Position numbers and translations under genes: made by a program. Positions 9,589 through 18,384 of a stretch of 64,000 bases of DNA are shown piece by piece. The number at the start of each line of letters is the position of its first letter. The stretch's first letter is position 1. The notes under the pieces were generated by a model. That model worked only from the letters and a program-made list of their open reading frames with translations, ran no database searches and was not told the origin of the DNA. Source of the stretch: JALEFZ01 sp038527485 (GTDB taxonomy: Bacteria; Bacteroidota; Bacteroidia; J057); NCBI GenBank assembly GCA_038527485.1, contig JBCBFT010000021.1, forward strand, positions 15,458 through 79,457, read 5' to 3'.

Positions 9589-11075
9589 GAGAAAAATAGG
9601 AAAGCAGCAGCAACTAATAACTGAATCATTAGTATCCCCAATGCCTCCCATGGCAAGATTGTGTCTTGAATCACTGCATGAGGACTTGAGGAGATCAGCT
9701 GAGCGATCAGATGGATGCATCGTATGCATAAAGTACAAGCTTGTGCCAATAAAGCGTTTAAACCAGGGATCCATATAAAGAGGATCGTCAGAAATCCTGT
9801 GAGTACAGCGCCGAATGCAAAAGCACTGACCAACACATTGCTCAGGAGAAAATAAGTTGGAAACTTGCCAAAATGGACCCAGATCAAGGGAGCAGTAGCC
9901 AAGGTCGCCACTAGCGTGACACCAATCCATCCATTGAGTATATTGAGCAGTATATAATCGGATTGGAAATAGGCATCCAACGCAGGATATAAAGTCACGA
10001 GGGCCACTACAGCCGAGTAAGAAAGCTGGAAGCCCAAAGAAAATACGACCGAAGGTTCCACCATCATCTGGATCAGGGCGGCTAGGGAAACGACATTGAG
10101 GATGACGTACCGCTCTCGCAACAAGCGCATCACCAGTATGGTCCCAAACATGAGTGTTGCTCGTACGACGGCAGGACTCGCGCCCGAGACAAACATATAG
10201 GCTAGCAGTAGCATCAAAATGACTCCTTGCTTGATCCGCTTTCCTCTTGGAAACCGATGGAGCCACATCAGTAAGAAATCCAGACAGAGAAAAATGATCC
10301 CCACATGAAGCCCTGATATGGCTAGGATGTGACTGATTCCCACATCTGAAAAAGCCTTTTTTGTATCTCGATCGAGAGCTGATCGGTCACCGAGTAGCAT
10401 GGCCCTGGCGATATTTCCCGCTTCGACATCTACAAATAGTGCCTTTAGCCACTCTGAGAGATAGTTTTGCATCCACCAAGCTGCATATTTCCAGTCTTGA
10501 TTGATACCATGTACACATCCTTGTTCTAGATATAGGCTATGAAGAATCCCTTCCCTTTGGAGATAGGTGCCATAGCCCTGGGAAGAAGTATACATCGTCG
10601 TCAGATAACCCCTCACTTGTATACTGTCATATTGCTGGAAGGTAAGTGTATCCTGTAGCTTGCACCTGAGGTCCAATTTTCCTTGAACTCGATGCCATTC
10701 TTTTTCTGACTGGTAAGCAAAAGCGTCTATCCATGCTTGTTTGCCATAGGGACTTTCTCGGACCCTTCCTGTCACCACGCCCATGATTTCTACCTCCTGG
10801 CAATTGATTGTCTCAAGAGATGGGGCTTGGGGCGATCTGAAGTCCAGTTGAGGCAGTGCAATGCCTATCCAGACGAAGAAAATAGCCAGTACGCTATGCT
10901 TGATAAGATCCCCTTGATAAAAGTGGGTGAACCGATAAGAAAATATCCATAGAAGGAGAAAGAGTAGGGGAATGAGGAGAAAGTACCCTCCCATTTTTAG
11001 GTAAGGACTCAAGCATATGCCTGAGAAGATGTGCAAAGCAACAAAAAATAAGGGCGCGCGGGCGATCAGTTTCAT
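9552..11075 (-). CDS. comEC: ComEC/Rec2-type DNA-uptake channel without metallo-beta-lactamase domain
   Basis: A 507-residue polytopic membrane protein. An N-terminal DUF4131-like region with hydrophobic helices and a soluble beta part is followed by the competence core: ISHILAISGLHVGIIF, FVSGASPAVVRATLMF and FQLSYSAVVALV. ComEC carries single-stranded DNA across the inner membrane during natural transformation. The C-terminal metallo-beta-lactamase-like nuclease domain of longer ComEC proteins is absent; the protein ends soon after the last helix. With dprA at the right edge of the window this suggests a transformation pathway. The start codon at 11075 is the only good one. Confidence 0.9.
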   Translation of the reverse strand: MKLIARAPLFFVALHIFSGICLSPYLKMGGYFLLIPLLFLLLWIFSYRFTHFYQGDLIKHSVLAIFFVWIGIALPQLDFRSPQAPSLETINCQEVEIMGVVTGRVRESPYGKQAWIDAFAYQSEKEWHRVQGKLDLRCKLQDTLTFQQYDSIQVRGYLTTMYTSSQGYGTYLQREGILHSLYLEQGCVHGINQDWKYAAWWMQNYLSEWLKALFVDVEAGNIARAMLLGDRSALDRDTKKAFSDVGISHILAISGLHVGIIFLCLDFLLMWLHRFPRGKRIKQGVILMLLLAYMFVSGASPAVVRATLMFGTILVMRLLRERYVILNVVSLAALIQMMVEPSVVFSLGFQLSYSAVVALVTLYPALDAYFQSDYILLNILNGWIGVTLVATLATAPLIWVHFGKFPTYFLLSNVLVSAFAFGAVLTGFLTILFIWIPGLNALLAQACTLCIRCIHLIAQLISSSPHAVIQDTILPWEALGILMIQLLVAAAFLFFSQYGAFFSFSRR

Positions 11076-11308
11076 GGGTGATGAGCAATATTCCTCTGAA
11101 TATCTACAGCATGATGGAGGATTCGATGGAAAAGTGAGAGGAAAAGTTGTGTGTTAACTTCAGGTACAAGGGAAATAGATAAAGAGAAAAAGCCGAATAG
11201 CAGCGTTTGGAAGTAGAGATTTTTTTGGAAAAAAGAAAGGAAAAGTAAAAAAGGCCAAGGGAAAAATATCCCCTGACCTTTTGTGATAAACGATATGCTA
11301 CTCTGTAC

Positions 11309-13102
11309 TTACTGCATCGCGCGTGCCTGCTGAGTATACAGCTGGTGATAGTGCCCTTTGAGCTTGAGCAGCTCCTCGTGACTTCCATCCTCGATGACTT
11401 TGCCATGGTCCACCACCAGGATACGATCGCAATTACGGATCGTAGACAGACGGTGGGCGACCACGATGGCGGTTCGATCTTCGATCATACGGTTGATGCC
11501 TTGCTGCACCTGTAGCTCCGCTAGCGTATCTACCGACGAAGTCGCCTCATCCATGATCAGGATCGCAGGATCTTTGAGCAAAGCCCGAGCAAAGGAGATC
11601 AACTGACGTTCGCCAGCGGAGAAATTATTCCCTTCCTCTCCGACCTGCTCATCCAGCCGATGTGCATAGTCTCCCAGTCCGATCAGGTCAAGTGCTGCTT
11701 TGATCTCTTCATCAGTCGCACCCAATTTTCCATAAGCCAGATTTTCACGCAGTGTACCCGAAAATAAGTGGGGTGTCTGTAATATCACGCCTAGCTGCTC
11801 CCGATAGCTATCTAAGCTTCGCTGGCGGTAATCCACTCCGTCGATGCGAAGTTCGCCATTGACAGGCTCATAGAAGCGCGCAATCAAGCTAGAAAGCGTT
11901 GTCTTGCCACTTCCTGTAGTGCCTACAAGTGCGACAGACTGACCCGCAGGGATGTGCAGGTTGAAGTTCTGGAAAATAGGTTTGTCAGGTTTGTAGTGGA
12001 AATCCATCTCTACAAATGCGATGTCACCCTTTATTTTACCAAAATCATCTACCTCTCCCTCATCCTTAATGGCAACAGGTTCATCTATCAAAGAAAAGAT
12101 CCGTTCCCCAGCCGAGAGACTGTCCTGCGCCATGGTATAGTACCGCGTGATGTCAAAAATCGGCTCAAAAATCATACGTGCATACAGAAAGAATGCAGCC
12201 AAAGTACCAATTGTGATGCCTGTCTCTGCTGTCAGAGCCAAGTGTCCACCAAAGTAGATGACCAGTGCAGCAGCAATCGATCCTGTGAATACTACAATGG
12301 GATTATACAAAGCTGAAAAGAAAGAGGCTTTATAAACCGAATGTCGAAATGTCTCTGTCACATCATCAAAACCTTGTGCCGAACGATGCTCCTGGACGGT
12401 GGTCTTATTGACTTCGGCCCCATTGATATGCTCGGTCATATAAGCGGCCATCTGGCTGTATGTCTTGCGCGCTTTGCGAGAATATCCCAGCAGAAGCAGG
12501 CGCACCCTTACAGCCAGAAAAAGGAGAATCGGAATCACCAACAGTACACTTAGCGAAAGCTTCCAGTTGATGGCAATCATGGTCGTCATACTGACGATGA
12601 TCATGAACACACCAAAAAGGAGATCTACAATCCCCCAAGATATGACGCGTGCTACTTTGTTGACATCTGAAGTCAGGCGAATGGCCAAGTGCCCAATGGC
12701 CGACTTGTCATAGAAAGCGTAGGGTAGCCGCTGGAGCTTGCGAAACATTTGATTCCTCAGATCAAATATGACATACTCCTGTAGCCTTCCCGCCGCATAG
12801 ATAAAAGCAGCGATGGCGAAGCCTTCTACCAGGAATATACCGAGAAAACCCGCACCAAAGAGCCAGAAACCACTAGTCTGTGTATTGCCTGTCGTTTGAT
12901 AGGTCTCGACTACAGGCGTAATCCAGGTGTCGATGTATTGTCTCCACATCCAAGGAATGGCGGCATCAGCTGCAGCAGTAACCAGTGCACCCAAAACCAG
13001 GAGCACCACCCACTTTTTGTATTGAAACGCCATGGAAAAAATCCGGCGTAAGAAGGGCCACAAGGCCCGTTTCTTCTGAAAATCTGTATCTTCTATGTAC
13101 AT
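11309..13102 (-). CDS. ABC exporter half, catalytically competent ATPase site (subunit A)
   Basis: A 597-residue fused transmembrane-ATPase protein. Six helices (residues about 20-320) are followed by an ATPase domain with Walker A GTTGSGKTTL, signature FSAGERQ in place of LSGGQ, Walker B LIMDEATSSVD with the catalytic Glu, and the H-loop VAHRLST. The gene lies 88 bp downstream of a second exporter half in the same direction. Its altered signature complements the altered Walker B of that partner, the hallmark of heterodimeric exporters such as TM287/288 and BmrCD. The likely role is export of lipids, drugs or peptides; the substrate is unknown. Intergenic spacing suggests one transcript. Confidence 0.93.
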   Translation of the reverse strand: MYIEDTDFQKKRALWPFLRRIFSMAFQYKKWVVLLVLGALVTAAADAAIPWMWRQYIDTWITPVVETYQTTGNTQTSGFWLFGAGFLGIFLVEGFAIAAFIYAAGRLQEYVIFDLRNQMFRKLQRLPYAFYDKSAIGHLAIRLTSDVNKVARVISWGIVDLLFGVFMIIVSMTTMIAINWKLSLSVLLVIPILLFLAVRVRLLLLGYSRKARKTYSQMAAYMTEHINGAEVNKTTVQEHRSAQGFDDVTETFRHSVYKASFFSALYNPIVVFTGSIAAALVIYFGGHLALTAETGITIGTLAAFFLYARMIFEPIFDITRYYTMAQDSLSAGERIFSLIDEPVAIKDEGEVDDFGKIKGDIAFVEMDFHYKPDKPIFQNFNLHIPAGQSVALVGTTGSGKTTLSSLIARFYEPVNGELRIDGVDYRQRSLDSYREQLGVILQTPHLFSGTLRENLAYGKLGATDEEIKAALDLIGLGDYAHRLDEQVGEEGNNFSAGERQLISFARALLKDPAILIMDEATSSVDTLAELQVQQGINRMIEDRTAIVVAHRLSTIRNCDRILVVDHGKVIEDGSHEELLKLKGHYHQLYTQQARAMQ

Positions 13103-13190
13103 CTTGCTTGAGATTGGGAGAAATGAAGGAAAAATGAGACTGAATACTCATACTTTTGGTCTGAAGTCTCCAGTCGATCGTCTCAAAGTC

Positions 13191-15014
13191 TCACTTAAGT
13201 ATTTCAGCTTCGACAGCCGTCTGGATCTGGTGGATCTCCCGATAGTAGCCATGTACTTTGTGGAGTTCCTCATGCGTGCCTTCTTGTACAATTTGTCCTT
13301 CATCCAGAACCAGGATGCGGTCTGCTTGCTGGATGGAGGTGATACGGTGCGACAAGATGAAAGCCGTTTTATCACGGAGTGAATCCTGAATGGCCTGAAA
13401 AAGGGCTTGCTCGGTCTCCGTATCCAGTGCAGAGGTGATATCATCTAGAATCAACATCTGCGGAGCAGGCAAAAGCGTCCGGGCTAGCGCGACTCTCTGC
13501 TTCTGTCCCCCAGATAAGGTGACGCCTTTTTCTCCTACCATGGTCTCATACCCGTCGGTAAACAGATTGGAGATCTCACTAAACTGTGCGACTTGCGCTG
13601 CTTCCATGACATCTTCCAAAGGACTTTCAGGTTTTGCGTAAGCGATGTTGTCCTTGATGGTGGTAGAGAACAAGAAAGCCTTTTGTAAGGCTAGACCGAT
13701 CTGCTCGCGCAGGAAGTCGGGGGCGTAGCTATCCAGCGGTTTACCGTCCAGATAGATCTGTCCCTTTTGAGGCTTATACAAGGCAAGCAATAGCTTGATC
13801 AATGTCGATTTACCTGCACCCGTAGGACCCACAAAAGCAATCTTTTCACCTGCCCGTACTTCGAAGGATACATCTTTGAGCACCCATTCGTCTGTCGGCT
13901 TGTAGCGGAAATATACATGCTCGAATCGCAAATGTCCCTTGAGCTTTTCGGGCTTCTCGCCAGCTTTGGATTCGACCTTTGCGTCCTCTATCTCACGAAG
14001 ACGTTCCATCGCTACTGTAGCGATACCCAGCTCAGAGAGGGTACGTCCCAACTGACGCATCGGCCATGCGACCATACCCAGATAGGAGTAGCTACTCAGA
14101 AGCTCTCCAACACTCATTTCACCCTTCATCGCAAAGTAACCTCCCGCGATGATCGAGACAGATATCTGGAGAAAGCCCAAAAAGTCCGAGAGCGGCCAGA
14201 AAAAGGTATGGAGGACATTTTGTCGGAGGCCCATGCCTCGCTTTTTTTCATTTTGATCGTAAAACTTTTCTATTTCATAGTCTTGATTGTTGTAGGCGAT
14301 CACTGTGCGGATGCCGTTGAGATTTTCTTGTACGAGATTGTTGAGCTTATCTTGCTCTTCTTCGTGTTCTTTCCAGATCTTTCTTTCCTTTTTGAAGAAT
14401 AGATAAGATGAAATACCAATCAATGGAGATACCGTAAGACATATCAGGGCATACTCCCAATTGATCATGGCAATCAGGGTAAAGCCAAAGATGAAGATGG
14501 TCACGATGCGAATCAGATTGATGATTTGCCCTTTGAGGAAACCTCTGACGGTATCGACATCACCCGTGATCCTTTGGATCAACTCACCTCTTGTAGTGGT
14601 GGTAAAATAGCTGAGTGGGAGCTGTTGAACGTGGTCAAATAGCCTGTCACGTAGTCCTTTACCTGCTTTTTCTGCGCACCAAGCTTTGAGTGCATCAGAA
14701 GAAAAAAGCAGGCCGCCACGCATCAGGGCGATCACAACATACATCAGGGCAACTCCTAGGAGGAGGCTGCCTAAGTTTGCGACATCTAGTGGAGGAAGCA
14801 GGTTGAGAAGGGCCGAAGCTACAGCGTCAGGATCTTCATTGCCAAGACTTGCATCAGATGCGCCGAGTACCACCACATGGTCGATGGTGATTTGTAGGAT
14901 TTTGGGTTCCAGACTCCTAAATGCAATGGAGAGCATAAGGAGCAGGGCTGACATGAGGTACAGCTTTTGGTACCTGCCGAGCAAGCCAAAAAGTTTTCGA
15001 ATAGCATTGATCAT
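13191..15014 (-). CDS. ABC exporter half with degenerate Walker B (subunit B)
   Basis: A 607-residue exporter half, first gene of the pair. Six N-terminal helices precede an ATPase domain with Walker A GPTGAGKSTL, a canonical signature LSGGQKQR, Walker B LILDDITSALD in which Asp replaces the catalytic Glu, and the H-loop LSHRIT. With the partner's FSAGE signature this builds one degenerate and one canonical ATP site, as known for heterodimeric type IV exporters. An additional hydrophobic insert near residue 50-80 enlarges the first extracytoplasmic loop. Confidence 0.93.
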   Translation of the reverse strand: MINAIRKLFGLLGRYQKLYLMSALLLMLSIAFRSLEPKILQITIDHVVVLGASDASLGNEDPDAVASALLNLLPPLDVANLGSLLLGVALMYVVIALMRGGLLFSSDALKAWCAEKAGKGLRDRLFDHVQQLPLSYFTTTTRGELIQRITGDVDTVRGFLKGQIINLIRIVTIFIFGFTLIAMINWEYALICLTVSPLIGISSYLFFKKERKIWKEHEEEQDKLNNLVQENLNGIRTVIAYNNQDYEIEKFYDQNEKKRGMGLRQNVLHTFFWPLSDFLGFLQISVSIIAGGYFAMKGEMSVGELLSSYSYLGMVAWPMRQLGRTLSELGIATVAMERLREIEDAKVESKAGEKPEKLKGHLRFEHVYFRYKPTDEWVLKDVSFEVRAGEKIAFVGPTGAGKSTLIKLLLALYKPQKGQIYLDGKPLDSYAPDFLREQIGLALQKAFLFSTTIKDNIAYAKPESPLEDVMEAAQVAQFSEISNLFTDGYETMVGEKGVTLSGGQKQRVALARTLLPAPQMLILDDITSALDTETEQALFQAIQDSLRDKTAFILSHRITSIQQADRILVLDEGQIVQEGTHEELHKVHGYYREIHQIQTAVEAEILK

Positions 15015-15358
15015 GGGTATAGGTTTTATTTCCTAACCCACCGTACGATAGGGAATATATCCCAGGTGTAGAGAGATGGAGTTGACTTGAGAAAAGTATA
15101 TGAGGGACAGAAGTGTACGGAGCCTAACTACTTGTGTTACAGTCCCAATATTAACAAAGTATTAAGGATGCACAAAAATGGGCTCTTGTACAGGGGAAAA
15201 TTGCGAAAGGTGGGGAAAGAAAAAGAGAGAGGAGGTCGTGATTGCCTAAGATGCTTAGCTACGCTTGAACGTGGGATCTTTCAAACAAAAAACCAGCAGA
15301 TGATCACATGTGGAGGAGAGTGGATGATCTGCTGGTCTTTTGGATAAAAAAAGATTCC
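15015..15358. other. Intergenic region with a shared terminator
   Basis: The spacer upstream of the exporter pair and downstream of the DUF433 gene. It contains the bidirectional hairpin at 15292-15336. No toxin-like frame accompanies DUF433 here. The 86-codon frame at 15087-15347 runs through the hairpin and is discounted. Confidence 0.6.
15292..15336. terminator. Probable bidirectional terminator
   Basis: Perfect ten-base arms (ACCAGCAGAT and ATCTGCTGGT) enclose a 25-base loop. An A-run precedes them and a T-rich stretch follows, so on the minus strand the hairpin is also followed by T residues and can end transcription of the DUF433 gene. Confidence 0.6.
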
Positions 15359-15565
15359 CTAAAAGTTGGCCATACGCGCTGCATACATCAAGCAGGCTTG
15401 GATATCTTCGGCTTCTAAAAAGGGAAACTGAGAAAGAAGCTCGTCCGTACTTTTTCCCCCGGCCAGCAACTCAAGGATCTGACTTACGGTCAGCTGTTGA
15501 TTGCGTACGGTAGGCCGCCCGTTGCACACTTCAGGATTAAGTGTGATTCTGTTTAATACCTCCAT
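15359..15565 (-). CDS. DUF433 family antitoxin-like protein
   Basis: A 68-residue protein starting MEVLNRITLNPEVCNG, then GRPTVRNQQLTVSQILELLA, which is the DUF433 signature: an N-terminal strand pair and a winged-helix-like segment that picks out a DNA site. DUF433 proteins usually precede a DUF5615 PIN-like toxin gene. No such gene is found on either side, so this one is an orphan or serves as a stand-alone regulator. The region upstream is very AT-rich (15566-15759), which is compatible with a promoter. Confidence 0.8.
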   Translation of the reverse strand: MEVLNRITLNPEVCNGRPTVRNQQLTVSQILELLAGGKSTDELLSQFPFLEAEDIQACLMYAARMANF

Positions 15566-15759
15566 ATGTTTTCGTTTTTGAAATAAATATATAAACTTTT
15601 ATGAGAAAAGAAATCACATAAATATTAGATCTTATATTTTTGATTAAATACACTGAAAATCAGACGAATGTTTGCTAAAAAATCAAATTATATGCGATTT
15701 TCTTATGATATTTTCTGTATATATGAAATAATTTATGTCCATATTTATAAAAATCCAAA

Positions 15760-17277
15760 TTAGGGGAGTACTTTGAAGGTAAGATATTCATTGTCAAATC
15801 TTCTGAGCATCACCAACAGAGACATACACAAAATGAAAAAGATGTTCGTAGGAGGAGAGACGAGCGTAGGCTGTGCATAGTTACTGAGAATCAGAAACAT
15901 CATGGAAGCTAAGATAGCTACATACCACACTTTTAAAAGAGGACTGACAGTCCGAAAGTAGTTGCGAACACCTACAGCCAAAATCAGAAATAGGAATCCA
16001 CAATAGATCAACAGTCCCAACCAGCCCGTCTCAATACCAATCTGAACGAATCCACTATCTGTAGGATACTGGGAAAGTAAGGTATAAGGAGAGAATCTTT
16101 GTCCGCGTTTGCCTGTGGTCCCCAATCCCGCACCGATCGGATGATCCTGTATGTCTTGCTGCACAAAGTCTTGATTGCGCTCCCTCTCCTGAAAAGACAA
16201 AGCCTCCATAGGACTGGTCGTAGTTTGAAAACGTGAAAAGATGGGATGCTCCAAGGGACCAAACATGATCAGCGCCCAAATTGCTGCCACAGCTACTCCG
16301 CCCCCCATCCATAGTTTGGAAGGTCTGAGGAATAGGCCGAATCCCACAGCCAGCGGAAATACCAGAAAAGCTGTACGTGTACCTGACAAAAGTAAGGCAA
16401 CCAACATCAACCCTATGCTCCCAGCAAGACTGAGCCGCTGCCAAGTCTTGAGATTGGGGATGCGCAGGAGCCCCATGGCCAAAATTGCACTGGCGCCCAT
16501 GATGACACCCATCGAACCTGGATCTGCGAAGAAGGAGAATTTTCTGTACCGTCCCTGAATAAAAATACGCTCAATATTCGGCACTTCTCGTAGCACCCAT
16601 TCCTTCTCAAAAGCTTGTAAGCCTACGATCTCCTGAAAGATGGCATAAAGTGCACCCAGTACCACAATACCCAGCCAGATCTTGATCATGAGGCTGACAT
16701 GTCGCATGTGCGTGAGGGCGTACAGCGGAATGAAAAATAGGAAGAATCGACTCGCCGTATCACGTATGGCATAAAACCACGCCACTTGACTAGGTGCTGC
16801 ATAATTGAATAGCTCTACTACATTGTACCCGAACCAAACGAAAATGGCGAGACTGATGATATGCTGAGCAGGCGCCCATTTGTGCTGACGTATCTGTTTG
16901 ATGAAGAGGCCGAAGAGCATGAAAATGATGGATGCATCTAGAAATAATCCTAGAGGAATAGTCCCTGTGAATCGCTTGATCCCCATGAGGAGTAAAGCCG
17001 CCACCATGCAAAGGTATATCCCAAACCGCAGGTTGAACATGGCACCCATCAATAAGGGAAACATGAAGAGAGAAACGAGGAGTACGGCACCCGAAACCCA
17101 TCCAAATGTACCGATTTGCCAAGCCATGACCATCGACAAGCAAGTCAATAACAAGTAGCCTATGGGTGTTTCTAGCTTGTACCGAATCACCTGATCCTTG
17201 ATCCACTGCCTCAAAGACAAGGAAGGGGGATCTGATGTGGGTTTTTCGTCGGAAACATGAAAAAGAAAGGGTTGCAT
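15760..17277 (-). CDS. O-antigen ligase / polymerase-like membrane protein
   Basis: A 505-residue inner-membrane protein with about eleven hydrophobic helices. The Wzy_C/O-antigen ligase signature region is present: LLLSGTRTAFLVFPLAV, then a periplasmic loop with DHPIGAGLGTTG and a segment QYPTDSGFVQIGIETGW, before the last helices. Proteins of this type join undecaprenol-linked glycans to lipid A core or polymerise them; ligase and polymerase cannot be told apart by eye. The gene stands alone, with no glycosyltransferases next to it. The cytoplasmic N-terminus carries a short polar extension before the first helix. Confidence 0.8.
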   Translation of the reverse strand: MQPFLFHVSDEKPTSDPPSLSLRQWIKDQVIRYKLETPIGYLLLTCLSMVMAWQIGTFGWVSGAVLLVSLFMFPLLMGAMFNLRFGIYLCMVAALLLMGIKRFTGTIPLGLFLDASIIFMLFGLFIKQIRQHKWAPAQHIISLAIFVWFGYNVVELFNYAAPSQVAWFYAIRDTASRFFLFFIPLYALTHMRHVSLMIKIWLGIVVLGALYAIFQEIVGLQAFEKEWVLREVPNIERIFIQGRYRKFSFFADPGSMGVIMGASAILAMGLLRIPNLKTWQRLSLAGSIGLMLVALLLSGTRTAFLVFPLAVGFGLFLRPSKLWMGGGVAVAAIWALIMFGPLEHPIFSRFQTTTSPMEALSFQERERNQDFVQQDIQDHPIGAGLGTTGKRGQRFSPYTLLSQYPTDSGFVQIGIETGWLGLLIYCGFLFLILAVGVRNYFRTVSPLLKVWYVAILASMMFLILSNYAQPTLVSPPTNIFFILCMSLLVMLRRFDNEYLTFKVLP

Positions 17278-18384
17278 GTAAGTTCTTCGTTTCTGTCTGG
17301 CACCAGCCCACAGACGCGAAGCACAAGCCAGTTGTCACCTAAGACGACATCTGATGGGGGATTGGTGGGGTGTTGGGTTTGAGTAAGAGTAAAGGTACAG
17401 ATTTTCAATTAACCTGTAAGTGATAGGTTCAGAAAGGGGGGGCATGTTGGGGAATTCATTGCCTCTATGGGCTTTCATCTTGCCTTGAGGGATGTAGAGG
17501 AATGGGTGCTTTTCCTTTTACAATACCTTCCAGATGAAAGTTTTATCTTCTGAACGTATGATTATCTCGAATGTAAAAGATCAGGAATGAAAGTTGAAAC
17601 GCCTTATTCCTTTGGTCTATGCGCAGGCTAGAAAAATACGATCTTCGTAAAGAAGCCCAGACAAATCAGCATACAAAAGCCCAGTACCATTTTTTCGTGT
17701 ACACGCTCTGTAGCTGTCAAGACATATTCTCTTTTTCTGGGAGCGAATGGATTCTTCATCTTAGTTATTTTCTCTTAGTTGTGTCACTCATTGACAGTAC
17801 ATATATACTGCTTTTTGAAAGGGAAAATCAGGAAGGGATAAGTAGCGGTCTAAATTGAGGGACGAGCCGATGAATGTATCACATGATTGGATTTTGCTCG
17901 AAAAGTCTAGACTTTTAAAACGTACGAAATCTTTATTTTATATTAGAATTACTGATTTGCGTTTATCTTGATGATCAGTAGGGAAATAGCAACTCAAGGG
18001 GCATGCATGGCCTTAATAAATTATTTCTACAAAATAAAGATTCTCTCTCGTCTGTAGAGACGCGATAAATTGAGGTCTCTAAATTGAAAATGAATTTTAT
18101 CTAAATGCATTCGTGATGATCACAAATGAATGTGAAGGAAAGTTAGCGAACCATTGAGGTGACACCTTTCGTCTTATGTGCTATTTACCCGTGCTTTCAA
18201 ATGTATGAACTTGGAGATAATTGTTATTTCTTTGCGTAGGTCATCAACCAAGATTTTACAGACTAAGAGGAGAAGAATAAGGCAAAGTGAGGATGGACGT
18301 ATTAAAAACGAATGATATGTAGTATCTTGAGTCTCTTGGATAAAATTTAACTTCCCCTAGACAGATCAACCAGGATTAAGATTC
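17278..18384. other. 1.1-kb region without a recognisable gene
   Basis: The longest gene-free stretch in the window. It is AT-rich, contains one copy of the nested palindromic repeat (18054-18123), and has only short frames without family features (for example 17619-17858). It lies between divergent genes (O-antigen ligase leftward, OlsF-like gene rightward), so both promoters should be here. No tRNA or known structured RNA was recognised. Confidence 0.6.
18054..18123. repeat. Nested palindromic repeat, family 1, copy 1 (right half)
   Basis: The core starts GTAGAGACGCGATAAAT and closes with a decayed GGTCTCTA arm. It is followed by the right outer arm (ATTTTATCTAAATGCATTCG, then TGATGATCAC). 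The left outer arm seen in other copies is not recognisable. Related copies lie at 33132-33240, 47035-47083, 50791-50902 and 52988-53095. Confidence 0.7.

Noticed and set aside
9394..10266. 290-codon open frame on the minus strand
   Set aside because: Out-of-frame shadow of comEC. Amino-acid content (many Cys, Ser, His) is not protein-like, while comEC matches its family throughout.
13917..14402. 161-codon plus-strand frame opposite the ABC exporter gene
   Set aside because: Antisense shadow of a gene with all ABC motifs intact.
17619..17858. 79-codon frame in the 1.1-kb gene-free region
   Set aside because: Composition is unlike neighbouring proteins, and no start signal or family feature was found.
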